Shown here piece after piece: positions 1-6,909 of a DNA stretch of 13,758 nucleotides. This DNA comes from an uncultured Prevotellaceae bacterium. GTDB taxonomy: Bacteria > Bacteroidota > Bacteroidia > Bacteroidales > Bacteroidaceae. The notes under the pieces were generated by a model. The model ran no database searches and was not told where the DNA came from. It was given only the letters and a program-made list of their open reading frames with translations. The stretch lies in the NCBI GenBank assembly GCA_947306845.1, contig CAMZHP010000056.1, positions 1 to 13,758 of the forward strand, read 5' to 3'. The position numbers and the translations under genes are program-made. How positions within the stretch are numbered: position 1 is the stretch's first letter; each line of letters opens with the position of its first letter.

Positions 1-51
1 CGGGACCTATTCATTACGAATGAATTGCTCTACCAACTGAGCCATATCGGC
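1..51 (-). tRNA. tRNA-Thr (anticodon CGU), 3' end missing
   Basis: Read on the minus strand, the acceptor arm GCCGATA is followed by T, then D-stem GGCTC, D-loop AGTTGGTA, closing GAGC, and a 5-bp anticodon stem ATTCA/TGAAT around the seven-base loop TTCGTAA. The loop places CGT at positions 34-36, so the tRNA reads ACG threonine codons. The variable region AGGTC and the first bases of the T-stem (CCG) are visible before the window edge cuts off the T-loop, the acceptor 3' strand and any CCA. The D-loop has the usual AGTTGGTA sequence. The gene lies downstream of uvrA but has its own promoter at 78-85, so it need not depend on uvrA transcription. Confidence 0.93.
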
Positions 52-77
52 AAAATGAGAATCTGCCAATTCGAGCG

Positions 78-109
78 CAAAGGTAATGCAATTTTTCCTT
101 TTCCGCAAA
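78..109 (-). promoter_or_regulatory. Bacteroidetes-type promoter for tRNA-Thr
   Basis: On the minus strand a TTTG (106-109) precedes TACCTTTG (78-85) by exactly 20 nt, which matches the Bacteroidetes sigma-ABfr consensus TTTG / TAnnTTTG. The -7 element ends 26 nt before the first base of the mature tRNA, leaving a short 5' leader for RNase P to remove. The -33 element overlaps the region just after the uvrA stop codon. Confidence 0.8.
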
Positions 110-113
110 TTTT

Positions 114-2930
114 TCACGATAAATTTCTCTTCAGGTAATGGCCTGTTATGCTGGCCGTGCAAGTGGCCAATTCTTCTGGAGTGCCGGCAAAGACGAGGTT
201 GCCGCCTCGGTCGCCACCCTCTGGACCCAGGTCGATGACATAATCGGCACATTTGATGACCTCCATGTTGTGCTCTATCACCAGAACGGTGTGCCCACGC
301 TCAATAAGCGCGTTGAAGGCGGAGAGCAGACGGCGGATGTCATGGAAGTGAAGACCAGTAGTGGGCTCGTCGAAAATAAACAATGTGGGCTCCTGGCGTT
401 CCTGACCGATGAAATAGGCCAGCTTCACACGCTGGTTCTCACCGCCTGAAAGGGTGGAGGAACTTTGCCCCAGCTTGATGTAGCCTAGTCCCACATCCTC
501 AAGTGTCTGAAGACGGTTGGAGATGGCTGCTTGACCGTTTTCATTGAAAAACGCGATGGCCTCGGAAACTGTCAGGTCGAGCACTTCGTTGATGTTCTTG
601 CCGGCAAATCGCACCTCAAGAACGTCTCGCTTGAATCGCTGGCCGTGACAGGACTCACACTCCAATTCAAGGTCGGCCATGAATTGCATCTCTACAGTGA
701 TTACGCCAGCTCCTTTGCATTCCTCACATCGGCCTCCCTCGGTGTTGAAGGAGAAATACTGAGGTGAGAACCCCATTTGTTTGGCCAGTTGTTGGTCTGC
801 AAACAACTGGCGGATGGCATCGTAGGCTTTCACGTATGTGGCCGGATTGCTGCGGCTGCTCTTGCCGATGGGGTTCTGGTCCACAAATTCCACACGTTTC
901 AGTGCTTCCCAGTCTCCTTCAAGGGCAAGGTATTCGCCGGGTGGGTCGCAGACATCACCCATATGGCGTTTCAGGGCGGGGTAGAGGATGCCTTTTACCA
1001 AGGAAGACTTGCCGCTGCCGCTCACGCCGGTGACCACCGTCAGTACATTGAGGGGAAACTTGACGTCGATGCCACGCAGATTGTGCATCCTCGCACCACG
1101 AAGCATCACCCACATGTTCCATGGACGGCGGCTGGTGGGGACGGGAATGTTGTCTTTGTGCAAAAGGTATCTGACGGTATGGCTGTTGGGGTATCTTTCC
1201 AGGGCTTCCTCGTTGATGTCGGAGGCTTTGCCCTCAAAAACAATCTCTCCTCCCAGACGTCCCGCATCTGGCCCTACATCGATGAGATAGTCGGCGGCTC
1301 GCATGAATTCTTCATCGTGCTCCACGATGATGACGGTGTTGCCAAGCGACTGTAGTTCCTTCAGCACATGGATGAGCCGGTCGGTGTCACGGCTGTGGAG
1401 GCCGATGCTGGGCTCGTCGAGGATGTAGAGGGAGCCTACCAGCGAGCTGCCCAATGATGTGGTGAGGTTGATGCGCTGACTCTCGCCACCGCTGAGGGTG
1501 GCCGATTGGCGGTTGAGCGTGAGGTAGCCCAGTCCCACTTCGTCGAGAAACTGCAATCGGTTTCTGATCTCGGTGAGCAACCGACGGGCAATTTTCTCCT
1601 CATGCTCTTCCAAATGGAGATTGGTGAACCACTTCCTGAGATTGACGACGGGCATCTCCACCAGGTCGGAAATGCTCATGCCAGCTATCTTCACATACTG
1701 GGCTTCCTTCTTCAGTCTCGTCCCGCGACAGTCGGGACAAACGGTCTTGCCCTTGTAACGGCTCAGCATCACACGGTACTGGATCTTGTATTGGTTTTCT
1801 CTCACCATTTCGAAGAAAGCGTCGATCGACACCTGGTCGTGGATGTCTTTCCTACGGTCACAGGGTAGGCCATGCCAGAGCCATTCCTTCTCCTTGGAAG
1901 TGAGATCCATGTAGGGCTTGAAAATGGGAAAACCGTCGATGGAGGCGCGGCGGCAAAACTCTTCCTGCCACATCTTCATTTTCTCACCATGCCAGCATTG
2001 CACACAACCCTCGTAAACACTCAGCGTGCTGTTGGGAATGACCAACCGCTCGTCGATGCCAAGCACCTTGCCGTATCCTTCGCAGGTGGGGCAGGCTCCG
2101 ATGGGGGAGTTGAAGGAGAACATGTTGTCGCTGGGCTCCTCGAAGCTCTGGCCATCGGCCTCAAAGCGCATCGAGAAGTCGTAGGACAAGTTGGAGGGGA
2201 GAAATGTGATGCGGCATGCACCGTCGCCCTCGTAAAGGGCTGTCTCGGCAGAGTCGGTGAGACGCGAGATGCTGTCCTTGCTGCCGTCTAATGACATGCG
2301 GTCGATAAGGATGTATATGTCGCTCACGGGGGTGTTGGAAAGAGCTTCCTTGTCCTCCAGAAAATCTTCTATCCTGACAAACTCACCTTTGATGAACAGG
2401 CGGACGAAGCCTTGTTGCAGCTCCATCTGCAACTGGCGCTCCAGGCTACGGCTTTCGGGTACATGGAGGGGAGCCATCACGCAGAAACGGGTGCCAGGGG
2501 CAAACTCCTGCACTTGGCGGATGATGTCCTCCGTGGAGTGCTTCTTTACCAACGCACCGCTGATGGGGGAGTATGTCTGGCCGATACGGGCGTAGAGCAG
2601 ACGGAGATACTCATAGATCTCAGTCGATGTTCCCACCGTGGAACGGGGATTGCGGCTGTTGACGCGCTGTTCTATCGCAATGGCGGGTGGCAGTCCTTTG
2701 ATGTAGTCGCATTCGGGCTTGCTCATGCGGCCAAGAAACTGTCGGGCATACGAGGAGAGACTTTCCACATAGCGGCGCTGGCCCTCGGCATACAGCGTGT
2801 CGAATGCCAAGGAGGACTTGCCACTGCCGCTCAGGCCGGCAATGACGATCAGTTGGTCGTGAGGGATGCAGAGGTCGATGTTTTTGAGGTTGTTGACGCG
2901 GGCTCCCTTGATTTCTATGCAGTCTCTCAT
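114..2930 (-). CDS. uvrA: UvrA, excinuclease ABC subunit A
   Basis: This is the damage-sensing ATPase of nucleotide excision repair, which loads UvrB at lesions. The protein is 938 aa, close to the usual 940 aa. It has two ABC cassettes: Walker A GLSGSGKS at 32-39 and GVSGSGKS at 635-642; signatures LSGGE at 479 and 827; Walker B ILDEP near 503 and IFDEP near 852; H-loop histidines near 538 and 887. The UvrB-binding region is present (GFVRLFIKGEF, about 174-184). The C-terminal zinc module is intact (C735, C738, C758, C761). The first zinc module keeps CPTC (280-283) but lacks the preceding CxxC pair; a CVQC lies later at 309-312. I chose ATG 2930 because the family begins at this methionine, and an upstream start at 2993 would overlap ptb. 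It follows ptb by 29 nt. Bacteroidetes often carry two UvrA paralogues (my recollection of the family), so this may be one of two. Confidence 0.93.
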   Translation of the reverse strand: MRDCIEIKGARVNNLKNIDLCIPHDQLIVIAGLSGSGKSSLAFDTLYAEGQRRYVESLSSYARQFLGRMSKPECDYIKGLPPAIAIEQRVNSRNPRSTVGTSTEIYEYLRLLYARIGQTYSPISGALVKKHSTEDIIRQVQEFAPGTRFCVMAPLHVPESRSLERQLQMELQQGFVRLFIKGEFVRIEDFLEDKEALSNTPVSDIYILIDRMSLDGSKDSISRLTDSAETALYEGDGACRITFLPSNLSYDFSMRFEADGQSFEEPSDNMFSFNSPIGACPTCEGYGKVLGIDERLVIPNSTLSVYEGCVQCWHGEKMKMWQEEFCRRASIDGFPIFKPYMDLTSKEKEWLWHGLPCDRRKDIHDQVSIDAFFEMVRENQYKIQYRVMLSRYKGKTVCPDCRGTRLKKEAQYVKIAGMSISDLVEMPVVNLRKWFTNLHLEEHEEKIARRLLTEIRNRLQFLDEVGLGYLTLNRQSATLSGGESQRINLTTSLGSSLVGSLYILDEPSIGLHSRDTDRLIHVLKELQSLGNTVIIVEHDEEFMRAADYLIDVGPDAGRLGGEIVFEGKASDINEEALERYPNSHTVRYLLHKDNIPVPTSRRPWNMWVMLRGARMHNLRGIDVKFPLNVLTVVTGVSGSGKSSLVKGILYPALKRHMGDVCDPPGEYLALEGDWEALKRVEFVDQNPIGKSSRSNPATYVKAYDAIRQLFADQQLAKQMGFSPQYFSFNTEGGRCEECKGAGVITVEMQFMADLELECESCHGQRFKRDVLEVRFAGKNINEVLDLTVSEAIAFFNENGQAAISNRLQTLEDVGLGYIKLGQSSSTLSGGENQRVKLAYFIGQERQEPTLFIFDEPTTGLHFHDIRRLLSAFNALIERGHTVLVIEHNMEVIKCADYVIDLGPEGGDRGGNLVFAGTPEELATCTASITGHYLKRNLS

Positions 2931-2959
2931 GTCTCTGAGATGATGTCGGTAGGTCGTTG

Positions 2960-3871
2960 TCAGGCGTTGATGGCAGCAAGGGCAAGGCTGCAATATTTAC
3001 ATTGCTCGCTGTCGCCACGGGAGGGAAGTACCACTGGTGCCATCGTTCCGGCTAGGATGCCTGCCGTCTCGGCATGACAGAACAATGTGATGGCTTTGTA
3101 AAATACATTGCCAGCTTGGATGTCGGGGAAGATGATGGCGTCGGACTCGCCTTCAAGGGGAGAGGTGATGCCTTTCTTGACAAGGCTCTCCTTGCAGCAT
3201 GAGGTCTTCAGGTCGAGGGGGCCATCGATGATGCATGGGCCAAAATCACCGGCATTGCCTTGTTGGATGATTTCCGAATAGCGCTCTGTGAAGGGGAAAA
3301 ATTTTCCGCCCACTTTCTCAGAGCAGTGGATGAGCGATACCTTGGGCTCGGCAATGCCGAAATCATGGCAGAGCTTGACGATATAGCGCACTTGTTCCAC
3401 ACGTTGTTCATGGGTGGGGTAGGGAATCACGGCCGCATCGGTGAAGAAAAGGAGCTTGGGGTAACCGGGGATGGCGGAGGCAGTGATATGGGTGAGCACT
3501 TGACCGCGTGGAAGAATGCCGGTTTCCTTGTTGAGAACGGCATGGAGCAGGTTGTCTGTGTTGATCAGGCCTTTCATCAGAATGTCGGCCTTTCCCTCGC
3601 GCACCAGTGCCACGGCTTTCTGGGCGGCTTCATCGGGGGTGTCGGCATCGATGTATGAGATGTGACCAGTGTGACATTGGATATCGGCGTTGGCCTCAAC
3701 GGCCTCTCTGCTTCCCACAAAGATGGCGTCAGCAAAGCCCTCACGGAGGGCATGGGCAACGGCATTCTGGGTGGAGGAGTCGCTGGCACACACCACGGCA
3801 ACACGCTTGCGGGTGCCGCGCTCAGTCAGATGGGCGGTCAGCTGTTCAAAATTGGTAATCGCATTCATCAT
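2960..3871 (-). CDS. ptb: Phosphate butyryltransferase / phosphotransacetylase-family enzyme
   Basis: This 303-aa protein belongs to the PTA/PTB family, which exchanges CoA for phosphate on short acyl groups (butyryl-CoA + Pi to butyryl-phosphate + CoA). Visible family motifs are ADILMKGLINT (95-105), HITASAIPGYPK (128-139), DGPLDL (216-221), PDIQAGNVFYK (249-259) and PVVLPSRGDS (279-288), the last two lining the CoA/phosphate site. The length fits Ptb (about 300 aa), not the longer Pta with a DRTGG domain. ATG 3871 and ATG 3868 are adjacent, so either may be used. The usual partner, butyrate kinase, is not next to it; the gene downstream is uvrA. Acyl specificity cannot be read from sequence: acetyl, propionyl, butyryl or branched-chain substrates are all possible. 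A strong promoter sits at 3960-3991. Confidence 0.88.
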   Translation of the reverse strand: MMNAITNFEQLTAHLTERGTRKRVAVVCASDSSTQNAVAHALREGFADAIFVGSREAVEANADIQCHTGHISYIDADTPDEAAQKAVALVREGKADILMKGLINTDNLLHAVLNKETGILPRGQVLTHITASAIPGYPKLLFFTDAAVIPYPTHEQRVEQVRYIVKLCHDFGIAEPKVSLIHCSEKVGGKFFPFTERYSEIIQQGNAGDFGPCIIDGPLDLKTSCCKESLVKKGITSPLEGESDAIIFPDIQAGNVFYKAITLFCHAETAGILAGTMAPVVLPSRGDSEQCKYCSLALAAINA

Positions 3872-3896
3872 ATCATGTTTTTAAGTGGGTTCGCAA

Positions 3897-3953
3897 ATGC
3901 TGATAGCACTGACTCCGATAGTCGGATGTCAGCATCTGGCATGTCATGATGCC
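3897..3953 (-). promoter_or_regulatory. Structured 5' leader of ptb
   Basis: Between the ptb promoter and its start codon there are about 85 nt of leader. Two inverted repeats are visible. One is 3909-3932, with ctgac-tccga pairing to tcgga-gtcag around a 3-nt loop and one bulged base; an outer atgctga (3897-3903) could instead pair with tcagcat (3929-3935). The other is 3938-3953, ggcat/atgcc around 6 nt. The two outer options compete for the same bases, so alternative folds are possible. I recognise no known riboswitch class and this may be chance structure. Confidence 0.3.
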
Positions 3954-3959
3954 AAAGGG

Positions 3960-3991
3960 CAAAGGTACATCAATTTGGGCATTATTCCAAA
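3960..3991 (-). promoter_or_regulatory. Bacteroidetes-type promoter for ptb-uvrA
   Basis: On the minus strand TTTG (3988-3991) is followed after exactly 20 nt by TACCTTTG (3960-3967). The -7 octamer and the spacing are identical to those of the tRNA-Thr promoter at 78-109. Predicted transcription starts around 3953-3956, giving a leader of about 85 nt before the ptb ATG. With only 29 nt between ptb and uvrA, this promoter probably drives both genes. Confidence 0.8.
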
Positions 3992-4002
3992 GGATGCCAC
4001 CG

Positions 4003-4044
4003 AAAAAAACGAATCCGGCCAGATGTATCGCTACGTCTGGCCGG
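4003..4044 (-). terminator. Rho-independent terminator-like hairpin (minus strand)
   Basis: Arms 4015-4027 and 4032-4044 (ccggccaga plus 4 nt) match at 12 of 13 positions around a 4-nt loop. On the minus strand the hairpin is followed by ATTCG and then seven Ts (4003-4009). The single mismatch would be a tolerated U.G wobble only in plus-strand RNA. The five bases before the T-run make it slightly atypical, but the GC-rich stem and T-run fit an intrinsic terminator. It ends transcription coming from the 4326-6747 unit or from the candidate sRNA, upstream of the ptb promoter. Confidence 0.65.
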
Positions 4045-4205
4045 AAAACTATCAATCAACTCTCTCAAATTGTCCTTTGAATCCTTTCGGATAAAGATGA
4101 CAGCCACACTTTGCGATGTACACAAGAAAGTGGCTTTTTTGTCATCCCGAAGCAATCTTTTACCTCAAAATACCCTATTGAAAAGATTCTACTGGTCTAT
4201 TTTCA
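4003..4205 (-). ncRNA. Candidate small RNA of about 200 nt, family unknown
   Basis: A -7-like element (TATATTTG, 4209-4216) would start a minus-strand transcript near 4203-4205. The transcript would contain a stem of TTTTCAAT pairing with ATTGAAAA (4200-4207 / 4177-4184); a long hairpin at 4096-4146 made of GATGACA/TGTCATC and GCCAC/GTGGC with an A-rich bulge; a small ATCC-GAAA-GGAT hairpin at 4081-4092 with a GNRA tetraloop; and finally a terminator-like hairpin with seven Ts at 4003-4044. It contains no credible ORF. Promoter, structure and terminator in that order are what an independent sRNA gene would show. No -33 element is evident, and it could instead be untranslated trailer of the operon upstream. 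I cannot assign it to 6S RNA or any other named family. Confidence 0.38.
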
Positions 4206-4208
4206 ATG

Positions 4209-4216
4209 CAAATATA
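4209..4216 (-). promoter_or_regulatory. Possible -7 promoter element (candidate sRNA)
   Basis: The minus-strand octamer TATATTTG fits TAnnTTTG and is followed by CATTG, as in other Bacteroidetes promoters. No TTTG is found at the -33 spacing, and the region is AT-rich, so a chance match is possible. If it is active, transcription would begin at about 4203-4205 and no protein gene lies before the terminator at 4003-4044. Confidence 0.4.
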
Positions 4217-4325
4217 TGCAGAAAAATGTATATTGTCATCTTTCTCCGCATTTATTAGTGTAAAAATGCCAATTTATTGATTTACATCAATTGCATGCCC
4301 CTCGGTGACGGACATGGACAAGTTT

Positions 4326-4454
4326 TTACAATGCCTCGTCTTCGGGTTTTTCCATAGACTTGCGAGGAATGGGGATATGGCGTTTGCGCCGCAGCCATTC
4401 GGCTTTGCGGGCCTCGTATTCCTCGCGGCGTTTCTCCAGATAATTGTCGGCCAT
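4326..4454 (-). CDS. 42-aa conserved-looking charged small protein
   Basis: The reading frame begins MADNYLEKRREEYEARKAEW and continues to a TAA at 4326-4328 (42 residues). It is very rich in Arg, Lys and Glu, with no membrane segment or signal peptide. The first 25 or so residues should form an amphipathic helix, and the tail is proline- and lysine-rich (HIPIPRKSMEKPEDEAL). Its ATG lies one base after the TAA of the DUF4270 gene (TAAGATG), an arrangement that strongly suggests translational coupling. I recall similar MADNYLEK-type small proteins in the same position in Bacteroides genomes, often mislabelled as dehydrogenases, but I cannot check this. Function is unknown; a nucleic-acid- or protein-binding role would be a guess from composition. 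Confidence 0.75.
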   Translation of the reverse strand: MADNYLEKRREEYEARKAEWLRRKRHIPIPRKSMEKPEDEAL

Positions 4455-4455
4455 C

Positions 4456-5925
4456 TTAGTCAAAACGACTATATATCACATTGATGGCAATGGGTGTGGC
4501 GCCGCCTTGCAGACGTGTGCTCGTGAGCGACATGTCGTGTGCAACGCCTGTGAGGATGGAGGTGTTGGAAGAGCTGGTCGTTGTGGTAGTGCTTACCGGC
4601 ACGAGCATCACCTTGTTCCAGTTAGGATGCTTGCTCAACCAGTTGGGATCGTTCTTCAGTCCCTCGGTCTTGGCGGCATACATCGCGTTGATGATTCCGC
4701 CAATATTGTTGAATACATATCGATTGGCTGAAGTACTGTAGGTGCTCAGGAAAGATCGCTTGTTGTTGGCCAGCTTGCCTTTCTCAAAAAACGAGGTCAC
4801 ACTGTCTGTTTCCAACATCAGCAGGGTCTTGGGAGCCGGCAGACTGTATAGGCTCCATAATTCATTGTTGATGCGGTTGAAAATGATTTTGGCACTGTTG
4901 ATGGTGTCGTTCTCATGTCCTCTGAGTATGTCGTCAACAGGGAGAGTTACTTCTGTAAAAATGCCTGAGGGACTCTTGATGTAGGTGCAGGTGTTGTCAT
5001 CCACCAACTCATTGATGGCTACCTGATCATTGGTGATGGTAGTGGTCTGGAGGATTTCCTCTGTACCATTGAACAGGGTGAGGCGTGTGGCGATGCTGTC
5101 TGTTTTGTTCTTGGTCTTTATATGCATCCGATAATAGATGTTCAGCTGTGGAATGCTGACGTAGGCCATCGAACCCAGACCGCCGGTCATCTTGAAGAAG
5201 AAGCCAGGCAACATATTGCGGGAAAAAACGTTGGAGTTCTTGAAATATTCTGGATGCTCATAGAAATTTCGAAGAATGTATGTCCCGAAATTGTTGTATG
5301 TGTTGCCGTTGCTGTCGGTGTAGGGCTCGTTGAGCCTCACACAGATATTGTTGACGTAGTCTTTTTCCTTATTCTCCACCTTATGCCTGGTCTCCACAGA
5401 GTTGATCAAAGAGTAAGCGTGTGACTTGCAGATGCCGCCTTCACGGATAAATCCCTCTTCCAACGGATCGAAGTCACTATAGTATTTCTCACGCTCGCTC
5501 ATCGGACGAGCCATTTCATACAATGTTAGCTTCATTGTGGCAAGGGAGTCGCCATAGTAATGGGTGTAGAACAGGCGCACCTCACAGGAGTCTGCCATCA
5601 CCTTACCGTCGGTGTCAAGGCTGGCTATGCTGTCGATGTAGGTAATCTTATAATTTTCAAGGCAGAAAAACTGGGTCATGAAATCGCCGGTGATAAGGGC
5701 ACCGGTTTCAGGATCCTTGATGCGGCCCAGATAGCCAGTCGTACTGCGGGATACCACAGAGGGGATGCCCACAGAACGGGAGGTGGCGTAGAAGGTGTTG
5801 GTGGAAACTTCAAGGTGATCCACATTGTCGGTCAGTGAGATACCGATTCCATTTGTGGTGTCGTCGCAGGATGAGAAAGCCAGCAGAGTGGCAACGGCAA
5901 CACCAAATAAAAATTTGAACTTCAT
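4456..5925 (-). CDS. DUF4270 family outer-envelope lipoprotein
   Basis: The protein has 489 aa. A short basic N-terminus, a hydrophobic stretch and a lipobox LAFSSC put the lipidated cysteine at residue 20 and predict signal peptidase II processing; the following DD is not diagnostic in Bacteroidetes. The mature part is rich in aromatic and polar residues and beta-strand-like, with the pattern of the DUF4270 family (early NGIGISLTDN, then TGYLGRIKDPETG near 63-75). Family function is unknown to me. The gene sits 9 nt after the GT5-like gene and is coupled to the 42-aa gene behind it, so the three are probably co-transcribed from 6823-6853. The same order of genes is, as I remember, common in Bacteroidales. 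A surface or periplasmic location is inferred. Confidence 0.82.
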   Translation of the reverse strand: MKFKFLFGVAVATLLAFSSCDDTTNGIGISLTDNVDHLEVSTNTFYATSRSVGIPSVVSRSTTGYLGRIKDPETGALITGDFMTQFFCLENYKITYIDSIASLDTDGKVMADSCEVRLFYTHYYGDSLATMKLTLYEMARPMSEREKYYSDFDPLEEGFIREGGICKSHAYSLINSVETRHKVENKEKDYVNNICVRLNEPYTDSNGNTYNNFGTYILRNFYEHPEYFKNSNVFSRNMLPGFFFKMTGGLGSMAYVSIPQLNIYYRMHIKTKNKTDSIATRLTLFNGTEEILQTTTITNDQVAINELVDDNTCTYIKSPSGIFTEVTLPVDDILRGHENDTINSAKIIFNRINNELWSLYSLPAPKTLLMLETDSVTSFFEKGKLANNKRSFLSTYSTSANRYVFNNIGGIINAMYAAKTEGLKNDPNWLSKHPNWNKVMLVPVSTTTTTSSSNTSILTGVAHDMSLTSTRLQGGATPIAINVIYSRFD

Positions 5926-5934
5926 TGCGGATAT

Positions 5935-6747
5935 TTATTCAGTTCCTAATATGCGGCTGTAGAATGCGTCGTAAGCATCTGCATAATTGTCTGCTCCGGG
6001 ATACGACATGATGGGAAGCCCCTTGCTCTTGGCGTATTCCATCAACGAGGGATTCACTTCCGAACCAGCCTCTACAATGCCGTCGGAATAGTCGATGGCG
6101 AGCTTGCCGAGCTCAAGGAAATCAAAATCATCGCTATAGGCGGACAACAGAGATGCCTTGGCATCACGGAATTCCACGCTCTGTTTGAACTTCGTGCCCA
6201 AGTCATTCTTGAGCTGCTTGGTGAAAAGAGATGTCACAATTTTGGCGTCAGCAAACATCGGTTCCTCGTGGTAGGCTGTCTTCACATAAAGGGGAACGAC
6301 GGCTGACATCCAGCCCTGGCATACGATGATGTCGGGAGTCCAACGGAGTTTCTTCATTGTCTCAAGCACACCACGAGCGAAGAAAATGGCACGTTCTCCA
6401 TTGTCGGTATATTCCTCGCCACTCTCGTCCTCTACCATCCGACGCTTCTGGAAATAGTCATCATTGTCGATGAAATAGACGGTGATACGGGAAACAGGGA
6501 TGGAGGAACACTTGATGATGAGGGGATGGTCGGTGTCATCAATGATCAGATTCATGCCTGAGAGACGGATGACTTCGTGAAGCTGGCCGCGACGCTCGTT
6601 GATCGTGCCCCATTTGGGCATGAAAGTGCGTATCTCATATCCACGCTCCTGCATGACTTGTGGCAACATCTTGCCAAGCAGTGACATTTCGCTATCAGGA
6701 ACGTAAGGAGAGATCTCTTGGTTGATGAATAAAATCTTTTTTGACAT
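5935..6747 (-). CDS. GT5 glycogen/starch synthase N-domain-like protein, probably degenerate
   Basis: The 270-aa product resembles only the N-terminal Rossmann half of GT5 glycogen synthases: KILFINQEISPY at 4-15, a FMPKWGTINERRGQLHEV segment like the MPKY..I loop of GT5 at 42-59, and PDIIVCQGWMSAVVPLYVK at 138-156, which corresponds to the family's PDI-H-HDW-...-P-Y-K motif. It lacks the C-terminal GT-B domain and the KxGGL ADP-glucose motif near the N-terminus, and the family's HDW is QGW. Catalysis as a glycogen synthase is therefore doubtful. Automatic pipelines usually call these proteins 'glycogen/starch synthase'. I chose ATG 6747 because a longer frame reaching 6825 would overlap the promoter at 6823-6830. 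It is first in the unit with the DUF4270 gene. Confidence 0.75.
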   Translation of the reverse strand: MSKKILFINQEISPYVPDSEMSLLGKMLPQVMQERGYEIRTFMPKWGTINERRGQLHEVIRLSGMNLIIDDTDHPLIIKCSSIPVSRITVYFIDNDDYFQKRRMVEDESGEEYTDNGERAIFFARGVLETMKKLRWTPDIIVCQGWMSAVVPLYVKTAYHEEPMFADAKIVTSLFTKQLKNDLGTKFKQSVEFRDAKASLLSAYSDDFDFLELGKLAIDYSDGIVEAGSEVNPSLMEYAKSKGLPIMSYPGADNYADAYDAFYSRILGTE

Positions 6748-6822
6748 CTTTTGGATTGAGTTTGCTTGGGTTTGTGGATGGACATACAGCTTGTTTGCTG
6801 TTGCCCGTTCTCTTTCAATGTG

Positions 6823-6853
6823 CAAAGATACAAAAAAATATCCAATTGCGAAA
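6823..6853 (-). promoter_or_regulatory. Promoter for the GT5-like / DUF4270 / 42-aa unit
   Basis: The minus strand carries TATCTTTG (6823-6830), a clear -7 element followed by CAC. A TTTC (6850-6853) lies 19 nt upstream as an imperfect -33 element. Predicted transcription starts near 6817-6819 and leaves a leader of about 70 nt before ATG 6747. This position argues against the longer frame that begins at 6825. Confidence 0.7.
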
Positions 6854-6909
6854 ATCCTTTTTTTGATAATTTAGATTATTCCATATTTTTTGACGATTCA
6901 AAACCTCAT

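Larger units (their letters stand above)
3872..4325. other. 454-base intergenic region between ptb and the 42-aa gene
   Basis: I find no credible protein gene here. From right to left on the minus strand it holds: a weak palindrome attgat/atcaat (4276-4281 / 4286-4291) just past the 42-aa gene, with a T-run further on that is too distant to be a clear terminator; a -7-like element TATATTTG (4209-4216); a chain of hairpins (4177-4207, 4096-4146, 4081-4092); a terminator-like hairpin with a T-run (4003-4044); the ptb promoter (3960-3991); and a structured ptb leader. The middle part (about 4003-4205) is annotated separately as a candidate small RNA. Confidence 0.7.

Noticed and set aside
2931..2993. 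21-codon N-terminal extension of uvrA
   Set aside because: It would overlap the end of ptb by 34 bases, and the extra residues (Cys/His/Thr-rich) do not belong to the UvrA N-terminus, which starts at the methionine encoded at 2930.
2412..3077. 221-codon open frame on the plus strand
   Set aside because: It is antisense to the uvrA start and the ptb end; both minus-strand frames have strong family motifs and this one has none.
3873..4055. 60-codon hydrophobic frame on the minus strand
   Set aside because: It lacks an ATG start and runs through the terminator hairpin and the ptb promoter; the hydrophobic stretch is probably chance.
4102..4140. Plus-strand terminator-like hairpin (agccac/gtggct followed by six Ts)
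   Set aside because: No plus-strand gene lies upstream to be terminated. The same pairing is better explained as part of the longer 4096-4146 hairpin, read on the minus strand.
6748..6825. 26-codon N-terminal extension of the GT5-like gene
   Set aside because: Its start would fall inside the -7 promoter element at 6823-6830, and the GT5 fold begins at MSKKILFINQ.
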